A DNA stretch of 64,000 bases from Rugamonas aquatica (lineage in GTDB: Bacteria; Pseudomonadota; Gammaproteobacteria; Burkholderiales; Burkholderiaceae_D), in contig NZ_WHUG01000001.1 in assembly GCF_009380215.1 (NCBI RefSeq), positions 186,001 through 250,000 on the forward strand, written 5' to 3'. Of the stretch, positions 18,460 to 26,384 are shown one piece after another. Positions within the stretch are counted from its first letter, which is position 1, and each line of letters begins with the position of its first letter. The notes beneath the pieces were generated by a model, which saw only the letters and a program-made list of their open reading frames with translations, made no database searches and was not told where the DNA came from. The position numbers were made by a program, and so were the translations under genes.

Positions 18460-18917
18460 GCGGGGCTCCCGGCTTCGGCCAGGGCCAGGCCTTCCATGCT
18501 GGCGACGATGGCCTCGGCCTGGCCTTCCAGCACGCGGTCGGCGTGCGGATACAGGATGCCTTCCTCCTTCAGGTTGTGCTGGCGCATCAGCACGCGCAGC
18601 GTGTCGGCGTGGTCGAAGAAGGCGTCGCTGTCGCGGCGCATGATGGCCGCGCGCATGTGGGACAGCTCGGTGCGAAGGTGGCCGTGCTCGGCGCGCATGA
18701 CGGCGGTGGGGCCGTAGGCATTGCCCATGGCGCGGTCCAGGCAGGGGAACAGGATGCGCTCTTCCTTGTCCAGGTGGCGCTCGAACATCCGCAGGAACAG
18801 CGTGAAGCGGGGCGCGGCGGAGGTCCAGTCGCGGCGGGCGATATCGGCCTCGGCCAAGGTGTACTGATCGTCGCAGCGGCGATGATCCTGATCGAGATAG
18901 TGGGCGATCGTATGCAT
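18456..18917 (-). CDS. Hemerythrin-like domain protein
   Basis: A 153-residue four-helix protein with the hemerythrin ligand pattern: HYLDQDHRRCD, FERHLDKEERILFP, AEHGHLRTELSH and RQHNLKEEGILYPHAD. These His, Glu and Asp residues would bind a di-iron centre. Homologues are linked to NO and nitrosative stress handling or repair of iron-sulfur proteins. It is the first gene of a four-gene operon with 4-base overlaps throughout. A perfect FNR/Dnr box lies 60 bases upstream. Confidence 0.88.
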   Translation of the reverse strand: MHTIAHYLDQDHRRCDDQYTLAEADIARRDWTSAAPRFTLFLRMFERHLDKEERILFPCLDRAMGNAYGPTAVMRAEHGHLRTELSHMRAAIMRRDSDAFFDHADTLRVLMRQHNLKEEGILYPHADRVLEGQAEAIVASMEGLALAEAGSPA

Positions 18918-18976
18918 GCTGTTGTCCTTCGTTATGTGCTGGTAGGCATTGTCCCACCCGCTGAAGCGGAATTTCT

Positions 18977-18990
18977 TTGATTCACATCAA
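18977..18990. promoter_or_regulatory. Perfect FNR/Dnr box between hemerythrin operon and ubiU
   Basis: TTGATTCACATCAA matches TTGAT-N4-ATCAA exactly. It lies between divergent transcripts (hemerythrin left, ubiU right) and could activate both under low oxygen or NO. The CRP/FNR-family gene at 40063 is a candidate regulator. Confidence 0.85.
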
Positions 18991-19067
18991 GGATTTCCGG
19001 GTTGACGGCGGGATACAGTTCGTTCGCCGTTTGGCCATGATTTTTTTACCCGTGCCTCAACCCCCAC

Positions 19068-20105
19068 ATGAATCGAACCGACTCTCCCGTATCCACTCCC
19101 ACGCGGCCCATTGAGCTGGTGTGTCCCGCCGGCAGCCTGCCGGCGTTGAAGGCCGCCGTCGATCTCGGCGCCGATTGCGTCTACCTGGGCTTCCGCGACG
19201 CCACCAATGCGCGCAATTTCGCCGGCCTCAACTTCGACGATGCCGCCATCGCGGCCGGCATCGCCTACGCCCACGAGCGCGGCCGCAAAGTGCTGCTGGC
19301 CCTGAATACCTATCCGCAACCCGACACCAGCGCGCTGTGGCGCAGCGCCATCGACCGCGCCGCCGCGGCCGGTGTCGATGCCGTCATCCTGGCCGATCCC
19401 GGCTTGATGCAATATGCGTGCGACCATCATCCGTCGCTGCGCCTGCACCTGTCGGTGCAAGGCTCGGCCACCAACGCCGAGGCGATCAACTTTTACCAGC
19501 GCCACTTCGGCATCGCCCGCGCCGTGCTGCCACGGGTGCTGTCGCTGGCGCAGGTCGAGCATGTCGTGAAGAACACCGATGTCGAGATCGAAGTGTTCGG
19601 CTTCGGCAGCCTGTGCGTGATGGTCGAGGGCCGCTGCGCGCTGTCGTCCTACGTGACCGGCGAATCGCCCAATACCCACGGCGTATGCTCGCCGGCCAAG
19701 GCGGTGCGCTGGCAGCAGAACGCCAACGGCCTGGAGTCGCGCCTGAACGGCGTGATGATCGACCGCTACACGCCGCAGGAAAACGCCAGCTATCCGACGC
19801 TGTGCAAGGGCCGCTTCGAAGTCGAGGATGAAACCTATTACGCGGTCGAGGAGCCGACCAGCTTGAACACCTTGGAACTGCTGCCGCAGCTGCTGGAGAT
19901 GGGCGTGCGGGCGGTCAAGATCGAAGGACGGCAGCGCAGTCCGGCCTATGTGTCGCAGGTGACGCGGGTCTGGCGCGAGGCGCTCGACCAGTGCATGGGC
20001 AACGCCGCGCGCTACTCGGTCAAGCCGGGCTGGATGTCCGAACTGAACACCCTGGCGGAGGGGCAGCAGCACACGCTGGGCGCCTATCACCGCTCGTGGA
20101 AATGA
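19068..20105 (+). CDS. ubiU: UbiU, oxygen-independent ubiquinone hydroxylation protein
   Basis: A 345-residue U32-family protein. UbiU and UbiV form an iron-sulfur heterodimer that hydroxylates ubiquinone precursors without oxygen. Four cysteines at 183, 190, 207 and 246 have exactly the spacing (7, 17, 39) of the E. coli UbiU cluster ligands. Motifs include [20 protein letters not shown] and [18 protein letters not shown]. It is followed by ubiV and ubiT and preceded by the FNR/Dnr box at 18977. Anaerobic quinone supply supports nitrate reductase and the quinol NO reductase in this window. Confidence 0.95.
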   Translation: MNRTDSPVSTPTRPIELVCPAGSLPALKAAVDLGADCVYLGFRDATNARNFAGLNFDDAAIAAGIAYAHERGRKVLLALNTYPQPDTSALWRSAIDRAAAAGVDAVILADPGLMQYACDHHPSLRLHLSVQGSATNAEAINFYQRHFGIARAVLPRVLSLAQVEHVVKNTDVEIEVFGFGSLCVMVEGRCALSSYVTGESPNTHGVCSPAKAVRWQQNANGLESRLNGVMIDRYTPQENASYPTLCKGRFEVEDETYYAVEEPTSLNTLELLPQLLEMGVRAVKIEGRQRSPAYVSQVTRVWREALDQCMGNAARYSVKPGWMSELNTLAEGQQHTLGAYHRSWK

Positions 20106-20122
20106 AACCTGGAGTCACCATG

Positions 20123-21022
20123 ATGAAACTTGCATTGGGTCCGCTGCTCTACTATTGGCCGCGTGCCGACGTGATGGCGTTTTATGAAGAGATGGCCGCG
20201 ACGCCGGTCGACATCGTCTACCTGGGCGAAACGGTGTGCTCGCGCCGCCACGAACTGCGCGCCGCCGACTGGCTGGACCTGGCGGCCATGCTGGAATCGC
20301 GCGGCAAGCAGGTGCTGCTGTCCTCGCTCGCGCTGATCGAATCGAGCGCCGACTTCGGCGCCCAGCGCCGGCTGGCGGGCAACGGCCGCTACCGGGTCGA
20401 GGCCAACGACATGGGCGCGGTGCAGCTGCTGTCGGGGCAGGGCGGCTTTGTCGCCGGGCCGCATCTGAACATCTACAACCCGCCGACGCTGTCGCTGCTG
20501 CACGGGCTGGGCGCGCAGCGCTGGGTCATGCCGCTGGAGATGGGGCGCAGCGGGCTGCGGCATATGCAGGCGCAGCGCCCAGCCGGCATGGAGACGGAGG
20601 TGTTTGCGTTCGGCCGCATGCCGCTGGCGTTCTCGGCGCGCTGCTTCACCGCGCGCAACCGCAACCTGCCCAAGGACGATTGCCGCTTCAGCTGCATCGA
20701 GCATCCGGACGGCCTGATGATGCGGACCAAGGAGAAGCAGGAATTCCTGGTGCTGAACGGCATCCAGAGCCAGTCCGCACTGGTGTACAACCTGATCGGC
20801 GAAATGGGCGAGATGAGTGCGATGGGCGTCGATGTTGTGAGGCTGAGCCCGCAGTCGCAGCATATGTCGCAGATTATCGCGGCTTTCGATGCTGCGCGTG
20901 GCGGCGCCTCGCAAGCCACGCCGACGGCGCTAGCCATGGAAGCGCTGCTGCCGGCCGCCGCCTGCAACGGCTATTGGTACGGCCAGCCCGGACTCGACTA
21001 TCACCTGGAGCACGCAGCATGA
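20123..21022 (+). CDS. ubiV: UbiV, oxygen-independent ubiquinone hydroxylation protein
   Basis: A 299-residue U32-family protein, the partner of UbiU. Cys39 (LGETVC) and the trio in [20 protein letters not shown] (spacing 13 and 4) match the E. coli UbiV 4Fe-4S ligands. Two ATG codons are adjacent at 20120 and 20123. I chose the second because it places the first cysteine at residue 39 and leaves 8 bases from GGAG. Its stop overlaps the ubiT start. Confidence 0.95.
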   Translation: MKLALGPLLYYWPRADVMAFYEEMAATPVDIVYLGETVCSRRHELRAADWLDLAAMLESRGKQVLLSSLALIESSADFGAQRRLAGNGRYRVEANDMGAVQLLSGQGGFVAGPHLNIYNPPTLSLLHGLGAQRWVMPLEMGRSGLRHMQAQRPAGMETEVFAFGRMPLAFSARCFTARNRNLPKDDCRFSCIEHPDGLMMRTKEKQEFLVLNGIQSQSALVYNLIGEMGEMSAMGVDVVRLSPQSQHMSQIIAAFDAARGGASQATPTALAMEALLPAAACNGYWYGQPGLDYHLEHAA

Positions 21023-21516
21023 ATCCCGTTACCACTCATCAATCGGGCGGCGCGGCGCGGCCGCTGCCTGCGGCGCTGGCGGCGTTCGGCCGTCTGCTGC
21101 CGGCCTATCCCGGCGCGCTGCTGTGCGTGGCCGCGCTGAATCTGGTGCTGCGTCCGCAGTTGCCGGACGATGTGCGCGCCAGCCTGCAGGGCAAGCATAT
21201 GCGCGTGTGCGTCACCGATGGCGGCGTGTCCTTCGACTTTACGTGGCGCGGCCAGGGCTTCGCGCCGCTGCGTTCGGCGGGCGAGCCGGACCTGGAAATC
21301 GGCGCCTGCACGCGCGACTTCATCGCTCTGGCCCGGCGCGAGCAAGACCCGGACACGCTGTTCTTCTCGCGTCGTTTGTCGATGCAGGGGGATACGGAAT
21401 TGGGATTGCTGGTCAAGAACACGCTGGACGCGACCGCGCTGCCGTTGACGGAACTGGGCAAGCAGGCCTTGACCCGCTTGCTCGACATTCTGCCGGGCCG
21501 TCGCGCCCGCGCCTAG
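21019..21516 (+). CDS. ubiT: UbiT, SCP2-domain accessory factor
   Basis: A 165-residue protein with an SCP2 lipid-binding domain ([20 protein letters not shown], then [18 protein letters not shown]). UbiT is the anaerobic counterpart of UbiJ, binding isoprenoid quinone intermediates for the UbiU-UbiV pathway. ATGA overlap couples it to ubiV. Its last 4 bases overlap the end of convergent nrdG. Confidence 0.9.
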   Translation: MNPVTTHQSGGAARPLPAALAAFGRLLPAYPGALLCVAALNLVLRPQLPDDVRASLQGKHMRVCVTDGGVSFDFTWRGQGFAPLRSAGEPDLEIGACTRDFIALARREQDPDTLFFSRRLSMQGDTELGLLVKNTLDATALPLTELGKQALTRLLDILPGRRARA

Positions 21517-22220
21517 TGGTTGCGGCGCACGCTGAAGCGGGAGAACAGCGGCGCGATGCGCGCCAGCAGCTCGTCGCCCGGATAGCCGGCGACGGCGCTG
21601 GTCAGCAGCGCCTGGTCCTGGCAGCCGGTGGCGCGGAATTCCTGCAACACATAGTTGTCGACGCCCAGTTCGGATAGCGTGTGCGCCAGCGCCGTCAGCT
21701 GCGCCGGTGGCAGCTGGGCTGGATGCACGGTGGTGCGGCACTCGTAATCGACACCGCTGGCCAGCACGGCGGCGATGCTGTCGCGCACCGGATCGCCGCT
21801 GCCGGCCACGCCGGTGACGGCGCTGTAGTGGGCGAAGGGCGCCTTCACGTCCAGCGCCACCCAATCGAGCAGCGGCAGCAGGCCGGCCAGGCGCTCAGGA
21901 TAGATGCCTGCCGTTTCCAGTCCGATCTTGAAGCCCAGTGCCCGCACCTGGCCGATGGCGCTTGCGAGCGCCGGGTCCATCGTGGCCTCTCCGCCGCAGA
22001 ACACCACCGCATCGAGCAAGCCCACGCGTCGTTCCAGCGCCGACAGTATGTCCACCCACGGCAGCGGGCTGGCGTTCGTGCGCGGCTGCAAGTGCGGATT
22101 GTGGCAGTAGCCGCAACGCCACGGACAACCCTGCACGAACACCACGGCCGACAGCAGGCCGGGATATTCGGTGGCGCTGAACGGCGTGTAGCCGCCCACC
22201 TTGAGGCTGGCCTGGCCCAT
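21513..22220 (-). CDS. nrdG: NrdG, radical-SAM activase of the anaerobic ribonucleotide reductase
   Basis: A 235-residue radical S-adenosylmethionine enzyme that generates the glycyl radical on NrdD. GCPWRCGYCHNPHLQ supplies the CxxxCxxC cluster (Cys32, 36, 39), and VVFCGGEATM is the SAM-binding GGE-like motif. I start at 22220, two bases after the stop of the small glycyl-radical gene, because residues from there match the compact N terminus of the family. An ATG at 22268 gives 16 more residues but overlaps that gene. Order nrdD, small domain gene, nrdG indicates one operon. Confidence 0.9.
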   Translation of the reverse strand: MGQASLKVGGYTPFSATEYPGLLSAVVFVQGCPWRCGYCHNPHLQPRTNASPLPWVDILSALERRVGLLDAVVFCGGEATMDPALASAIGQVRALGFKIGLETAGIYPERLAGLLPLLDWVALDVKAPFAHYSAVTGVAGSGDPVRDSIAAVLASGVDYECRTTVHPAQLPPAQLTALAHTLSELGVDNYVLQEFRATGCQDQALLTSAVAGYPGDELLARIAPLFSRFSVRRNH

Positions 22221-22221
22221 G

Positions 22222-22401
22222 TCAGCGGCCCGCGTTGACAGCGGCTTCGCTGAAGAATTTACGTTCATGGAACTCGCCCTGCTTGCCGATGTTGAAGGAG
22301 GCGAGCGGACGGTGGTAGCCCATCACGCGGGTCCAGATCTCGCATGGCTGGCGCTCTGCGTTGTCGAGTTCGGCGATGGTGGTTTGTGGCAGATTGTTCA
22401 T
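22222..22401 (-). CDS. Autonomous glycyl-radical domain of class III ribonucleotide reductase
   Basis: A 59-residue protein not listed by ordinary length cut-offs. It contains CEIWTRVMGYHRP followed by FNIGKQGEFHERKFF, the C-terminal glycyl-radical signature normally fused to NrdD; Gly28 in RVMGY would carry the radical. It has its own AAGGA five bases before the ATG. It is in the same frame as nrdD but separated from it by two in-frame stops (TGA and TAA) and about 10 codons. So this is a split enzyme and not a sequencing frameshift. NrdG, encoded next, would activate it. See findings. Confidence 0.88.
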   Translation of the reverse strand: MNNLPQTTIAELDNAERQPCEIWTRVMGYHRPLASFNIGKQGEFHERKFFSEAAVNAGR

Positions 22402-22428
22402 GATAGTCCTTGGTTGAGTTTAAAAAGT

Positions 22429-24438
22429 TCAGGCATTGACGGCCTGTTTGCGGGCCAGCAGTTCGGCATCGCATTTCGGGCAGTAGGCATGGCTGCCGTT
22501 GAGGTAGCCGTGCTTGGGGCAGATCGAGAAGGTCGGTGTGACCGTGATGTAAGGCAGGCTGAAGCGGCTCAGCGCGCGCCGCACCAGCGAGCGGCAGGCG
22601 TCCGCGCTCGACAGCGCCTCGGTCATGTACAGATGCAGCACCGTGCCGCCGGTGTACTTGCGCTGCAAGGCATCCTGCTGCTCCAGCGCCTCGAAGGGAT
22701 CGTCGGTGTAGCCCACCGGCAGCTGCGAGGAGTTGGTGTAGTAGGGCATGTCCTCCGTGCCGGCCTGGCGGATCGCCGGATAGCGCTTGCGGTCTTCCTT
22801 GGCGAAGCGGTAGGTCGTGCCTTCGGCCGGGGTGGCTTCCAGGTTGTACATATGGCCGGTTTCGGCCTGGAATTCGACCATGCGGGCGCGCACGTGGTCG
22901 AGCAGGCGCAGTGCCAGTGCGCGGCCCCAGTCGGAGGTGATGTCGCGCTCGCCGCGCATATCGAAATTGCGCACCATCTCGTTGATGCCGTTCACGCCCA
23001 GCGTGGAGAAGTGGTTGCGCAGCGTGCCCAGGTAGCGCTTGGTGTAGGGGAACAGGCCATTGTCCATATGGCGCTGGATCACTTTGCGCTTGATCTCAAG
23101 GCTGTCGCGGCCCAGTTCCAGCAAGCGGTCCAGCGCGGCCAGCAGGCCGTCCTCGTCGCCGCGGTGCAGATAGCCGAGGCGCGCGCAATTGATGGTGACG
23201 ACGCCCAGCGAACCGGTCTGCTCGGCCGAGCCGAACAGGCCGTTGCCGCGTTTGAGCAGCTCGCGCAAGTCCAACTGCAAGCGGCAGCACATCGACCGTA
23301 TCATGTTCGGCTTGAGTTCGGAGTTGATGAAGTTCTGGAAGTAGGGCAGGCCGTAGCGGGCCGTCATCTCGAACAGGCGTTCGGCGTTGGGGCTGTCCCA
23401 GTCGAAGTCCTCGGTGATGTTGTAGGTCGGGATGGGGAAGGTGAAGGCGCGGCCCTTGGCGTCGCCGGTCATCATGATCTCGATGTAGGCGCGGTTAATC
23501 ATGTCCATCTCGGTTTGCAGCGCGCCGTAGGCGAACGGCATTTCCTCGCCGGCGATGCAGGGGATTTGTTCGCGCAGGTCGTCCGGGCAGACCCAGTCGA
23601 AGGTGAGGTTGGTGAACGGTGTCTGCGTGCCCCAGCGCGATGGCACGTTGAGGTTGTAGATCAGCTCCTGCATGTACTGCTTGACCTCGTTGTAGCCGAG
23701 CCTGTCCTTGCGCACGAAGGGCGCCATGTAGGTGTCGAAGGAGCTGAAGGCCTGGGCGCCGGCCCATTCGTTCTGCAGGGTGCCGAGGAAGTTGACGATC
23801 TGGCCGATGGCGCTGGACATGTGGCGCGGCGGGCTCGATTCCACCTTGCCCGGCACGCCGTTCAGGCCTTCGTTGAGCAGGGTGCGCAGCGACCAGCCGG
23901 CGCAATAGCCGGCCAGCATGTCGAGGTCGTGGATGTGCAGGTCGGCCTCGCGGTGGGCGCGGCCGACTTCGGGCGGGTAGACGTGGTTGAGCCAGTAGTT
24001 GGCGATGACCTTGCCCGACACGTTGAGGATCAGTCCGCCCAGCGAGTAGCCCTGGTTGGCGTTGGCGTTGACGCGCCAGTCCTGGCGGTCGAGGTATTCG
24101 TTGATCGAGGCGGCGACGTCGACCAGCGCGTGGCGGTCCTGGCGCAATGTGGCGTGCTGTTCGCGGTAGACCACGTAGCGACGCAGGGTGTGGCGGTAAT
24201 CGGCGTCGTAGAGCACGCGTTCGACGGTGTCCTGTATCAGCTCGACGGTCATGTGCTCCTGCGGGCGCAGCGACGACAGGTGGAGCAGCGCGCACTCGGC
24301 CAGGTGGCGAGCTTCGGGCAGGTCGAACTCGCCGCTGGCGCGGCCGGCCCTCAACAGCGCCGCCTCGATCTTCGCCAGCGAAAAGGCCTGCTCGCTGCCG
24401 TCGCGTTTGGTGATCTGCGTATGAAACAATCCTTGCAT
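22429..24438 (-). CDS. nrdD: NrdD, catalytic part of anaerobic ribonucleotide reductase
   Basis: A 669-residue protein that reduces ribonucleoside triphosphates without oxygen. Residues ~1-95 are an ATP-cone (ITKRDGSEQAFSLAKIEAAL), followed by the ten-stranded barrel with RSMCCRLQLD and GVVTINCARLGYL. The C terminus has the zinc site CPKHGYLNGSHAYCPKCD and then stops. The glycyl-radical segment that usually follows is absent and is encoded by the next small gene. NrdR-like boxes lie just upstream. Confidence 0.93.
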   Translation of the reverse strand: MQGLFHTQITKRDGSEQAFSLAKIEAALLRAGRASGEFDLPEARHLAECALLHLSSLRPQEHMTVELIQDTVERVLYDADYRHTLRRYVVYREQHATLRQDRHALVDVAASINEYLDRQDWRVNANANQGYSLGGLILNVSGKVIANYWLNHVYPPEVGRAHREADLHIHDLDMLAGYCAGWSLRTLLNEGLNGVPGKVESSPPRHMSSAIGQIVNFLGTLQNEWAGAQAFSSFDTYMAPFVRKDRLGYNEVKQYMQELIYNLNVPSRWGTQTPFTNLTFDWVCPDDLREQIPCIAGEEMPFAYGALQTEMDMINRAYIEIMMTGDAKGRAFTFPIPTYNITEDFDWDSPNAERLFEMTARYGLPYFQNFINSELKPNMIRSMCCRLQLDLRELLKRGNGLFGSAEQTGSLGVVTINCARLGYLHRGDEDGLLAALDRLLELGRDSLEIKRKVIQRHMDNGLFPYTKRYLGTLRNHFSTLGVNGINEMVRNFDMRGERDITSDWGRALALRLLDHVRARMVEFQAETGHMYNLEATPAEGTTYRFAKEDRKRYPAIRQAGTEDMPYYTNSSQLPVGYTDDPFEALEQQDALQRKYTGGTVLHLYMTEALSSADACRSLVRRALSRFSLPYITVTPTFSICPKHGYLNGSHAYCPKCDAELLARKQAVNA

Positions 24439-24452
24439 GCTTTCTCCTTGAT

Positions 24453-24496
24453 CCCATATCTAGTTGGTTTGAGAAGGTTATGCACTAGATATGGTG
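24453..24496. promoter_or_regulatory. Two NrdR-like boxes upstream of nrdD
   Basis: CCCATATCTAGTTG (24453-24466) and CACTAGATATGGTG (24483-24496) are similar in inverted orientation, with perfect 11-bp arms. Their centres are 30 bp apart, close to three helical turns. This resembles NrdR box pairs (ACACTATATATTGTGT-like) that repress ribonucleotide reductase genes when dATP is high. Confidence 0.65.
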
Positions 24497-24530
24497 CCGT
24501 CAATTGTGGAGGACGCAATGTTGAGATTTC

Positions 24531-24544
24531 TTGATCTGGATTCC
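24531..24544. promoter_or_regulatory. Partial FNR/Dnr box upstream of nrdD
   Basis: TTGATCTGGATTCC keeps the left half of TTGAT-N4-ATCAA and only AT of the right half. It is about 95 bases from the nrdD start. Its left part equals the perfect box ahead of the PHA synthase gene. Confidence 0.35.
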
Positions 24545-24604
24545 GCTTGATCGGCAAAAGGCTCGCGGCAAGTCGCTGCGCGGCTGGCGGAGGCTGGCAG
24601 AAAA

Positions 24605-24624
24605 CTTGATCTAGTTAGTTATCA
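24605..24624. promoter_or_regulatory. Palindromic promoter element before the DUF4188 gene
   Basis: TTGAT and ATCAA are separated by 10 bases (CTAGTTAGTT) directly upstream of the DUF4188 gene. The spacing is wrong for FNR. It may be an operator for another dimeric regulator. Confidence 0.3.
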
Positions 24625-24680
24625 AACAGGCTACAATGGCTGCCATCCGGCTGCCGGACATTAATCGCATGGGAGTGTAG

Positions 24681-25142
24681 ATGATTCGTTCCGAACGCCT
24701 GACCGCGGAAGTGGAGGGGGACTTCGTGGTCTTCCTGATTGGCATGCGTATCAACAAGCCGTGGAAAATCCACAAGTGGCTGCCGGTCGTGTTGGCCATG
24801 CCGAAGATGCTGCGCGAGTTGATGACTACGCCGGACTCGGGCTTGCTGTCGTTTGAATCGTGGTTTGGCCGGACCACCATCATGGTGCAATACTGGCGCT
24901 CGTCCGAGCAATTGCTGGCCTACGCGACCAATAAGGACGCCGAGCACCTTCCGGCCTGGCGAAAGTTCAACCAGGCAGTGGGAACTTCCGGCGATGTCGG
25001 CATCTGGCATGAGACGTACAAGATTTCGCCGGGCGCATGCGAGAACGTCTATGCGAACATGCCGCTATTTGGACTGGGCAAGGCTGGCGCCGTACATCCC
25101 GCCACCGGAAAACGCTTCAGCGCGAAAGATCGCCTTAAATAG
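24681..25142 (+). CDS. DUF4188 family protein
   Basis: A 153-residue protein with the DUF4188 pattern [19 protein letters not shown], then [20 protein letters not shown] and [20 protein letters not shown]. Relatives look like small dimeric alpha+beta-barrel monooxygenase-type proteins, but no reaction is known to me. No signal peptide. It has its own promoter region with a palindrome at 24605. A stand-alone inverted repeat follows it. Confidence 0.8.
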   Translation: MIRSERLTAEVEGDFVVFLIGMRINKPWKIHKWLPVVLAMPKMLRELMTTPDSGLLSFESWFGRTTIMVQYWRSSEQLLAYATNKDAEHLPAWRKFNQAVGTSGDVGIWHETYKISPGACENVYANMPLFGLGKAGAVHPATGKRFSAKDRLK

Positions 25143-25148
25143 GTGGGT

Positions 25149-25233
25149 GGGGTCAAGTCTGACATTTGGACACGAACTCGACAGTATCGGCATGCGACGG
25201 CTGGGGCCGTGTCCAAATGTCAGACTTGACCCC
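25149..25233. repeat. Perfect 25-bp inverted repeat with 35-bp loop
   Basis: Arms 25149-25173 and 25209-25233 are exact reverse complements, beginning GGGGTCAAGTCTGACATTTG. The same word is familiar as an interspersed palindrome near REP-associated transposases. Here no transposase gene accompanies it. It would form a very stable hairpin after the DUF4188 gene. Confidence 0.8.
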
Positions 25234-25377
25234 ATTGTTGGGATAGCGGGAATTTTGCAAATGCTTTAAAGTTAACGTCGCCATTTTGATAATGGTTCCG
25301 GCCTGGCCGGATCAGGGGCGCCATGCATGGTGTCCGTTCTACGCAGGAATTACATCGCTCACGAGAGGAAGTATTTC

Positions 25378-25791
25378 ATGTCGAACCTTCAAAAGATTGG
25401 TGCACTTTTCGAAGCATATGCAAGCAAGAATGTCGCTGCGGTCAGCGATGTCATGACGGAAGATATCGTCTGGCGCATTCCAGGCCATCACCCTCTCGCA
25501 GGCGAGAAGCGCGGCATCAGGGAGGTGCTGGCTTTCTTCGATCAGCTTGGAAAAGCTGAGTTCCAAGCTCAGCCCTTCGCTATCGTAGAGCAGGGCGACT
25601 ATGTCATCGACCACCACCGTGGATGGAGCACCGCTGGCGGCGGCCTGGACTTGACCTGGTGCCTGGTCTTCCGATTCGAGCACGGGAAAATCAAGGAAGT
25701 GACCAACTTCTGCTCAGATCAGCACAAGGCCGATCTGTTCTTCCATGAGCATTACCGGCTCAAGCCTATCCCCGAGCGTCTGGCCGAGTAA
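25378..25791 (+). CDS. SnoaL-like / NTF2-fold protein
   Basis: A 137-residue protein starting after AGAGGAAG. LFEAYASKNVAAVSDVMTED, IVWRIPGHHPLAGEKRG and WCLVFRFEHGKIKEVTNFCS are typical of SnoaL-like cone-shaped alpha+beta proteins related to ketosteroid isomerase. The Asp/His pocket suggests a small-molecule enzyme or binder; the substrate is unknown. It is convergent with the sco-nirV-nirK cluster. Confidence 0.8.
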   Translation: MSNLQKIGALFEAYASKNVAAVSDVMTEDIVWRIPGHHPLAGEKRGIREVLAFFDQLGKAEFQAQPFAIVEQGDYVIDHHRGWSTAGGGLDLTWCLVFRFEHGKIKEVTNFCSDQHKADLFFHEHYRLKPIPERLAE

Positions 25792-25796
25792 ATTCC

Positions 25797-26384
25797 TTAC
25801 CGGATCAGCGCAGCCACGCGCTTGACGAACGCCGGATCGGGCTCGGCATCGAGACGGGTGGTGTCCACCTGCACCGTGCCGCTGGTGTCCAGCAGCGCGA
25901 TGCGGTTGGTGTGATTGATCTCGCCGCTTTCCAACACCCGATACTTGATGTTCAACACAGCCGCCAGCGCACGCGTCTGGCTGTCGCCGTCGGCTACCAC
26001 TAGCCGGAATTGCGATGAATCGAGTTGATGCATCTTCAGCAGCCCGGACAGCGTGGCCGGCGTGTCGTGGCGCGGATCCAGGCTGATCATCAGGACCCGC
26101 AGCCGCTTGCCGTCTGGCCCCAGCGCGGCCACCGTGCGCTTGAGCGTTTCGATGATGATCGGGCAGGCCGCGTGACAGTCGCCGTAGAACATGGTGATGA
26201 GCACCGGCGTGCCCGCCATGTCGCGCAGGGTGAAGTGCTGGCCGCCGGCGTCGGTCAGCGTGGCGTCGAGGCGGTAGATGGAGTTGCCGGGCAGGCTGGC
26301 TGCGGCCGGGGCGCTCCAGGCGTGCAGCGGCAGCAGCAGCGCGGCGGCCAGCAGGGCGCGGCGTATGGAGGTGAAATGGTTCAT
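25797..26384 (-). CDS. SCO1/SenC-family copper chaperone
   Basis: A 195-residue protein with a signal peptide (hydrophobic residues 10-22, ending HAWSAPA). The thioredoxin fold carries the copper-binding pair in YGDCHAACPI (CxxxC) and the distal His in SLDPRHDTPA. SCO proteins deliver copper or reduce cysteines in copper enzymes of the periplasm. Its start overlaps the nirV stop by 4 bases. The likely client is the neighbouring copper nitrite reductase, although oxidase assembly is possible. Confidence 0.9.
   Translation of the reverse strand: MNHFTSIRRALLAAALLLPLHAWSAPAAASLPGNSIYRLDATLTDAGGQHFTLRDMAGTPVLITMFYGDCHAACPIIIETLKRTVAALGPDGKRLRVLMISLDPRHDTPATLSGLLKMHQLDSSQFRLVVADGDSQTRALAAVLNIKYRVLESGEINHTNRIALLDTSGTVQVDTTRLDAEPDPAFVKRVAALIR

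Noticed and set aside
18460..18957. Long frame read as a 252-residue protein ending in DUF2249
   Set aside because: The part before 18459 lies antisense-frame within the hemerythrin gene and has shadow composition. The DUF2249 protein starts at 18459 with a 4-base overlap.
22429..22431. TGA readthrough or selenocysteine joining nrdD to the glycyl-radical domain
   Set aside because: A second in-frame stop (TAA) follows within three codons, and the small gene has its own ribosome site and ATG.
22265..22474. 69-codon frame overlapping the small glycyl-radical gene
   Set aside because: It is in another frame, runs into nrdD, and has no domain. The real gene is the 59-codon frame at 22222-22401.
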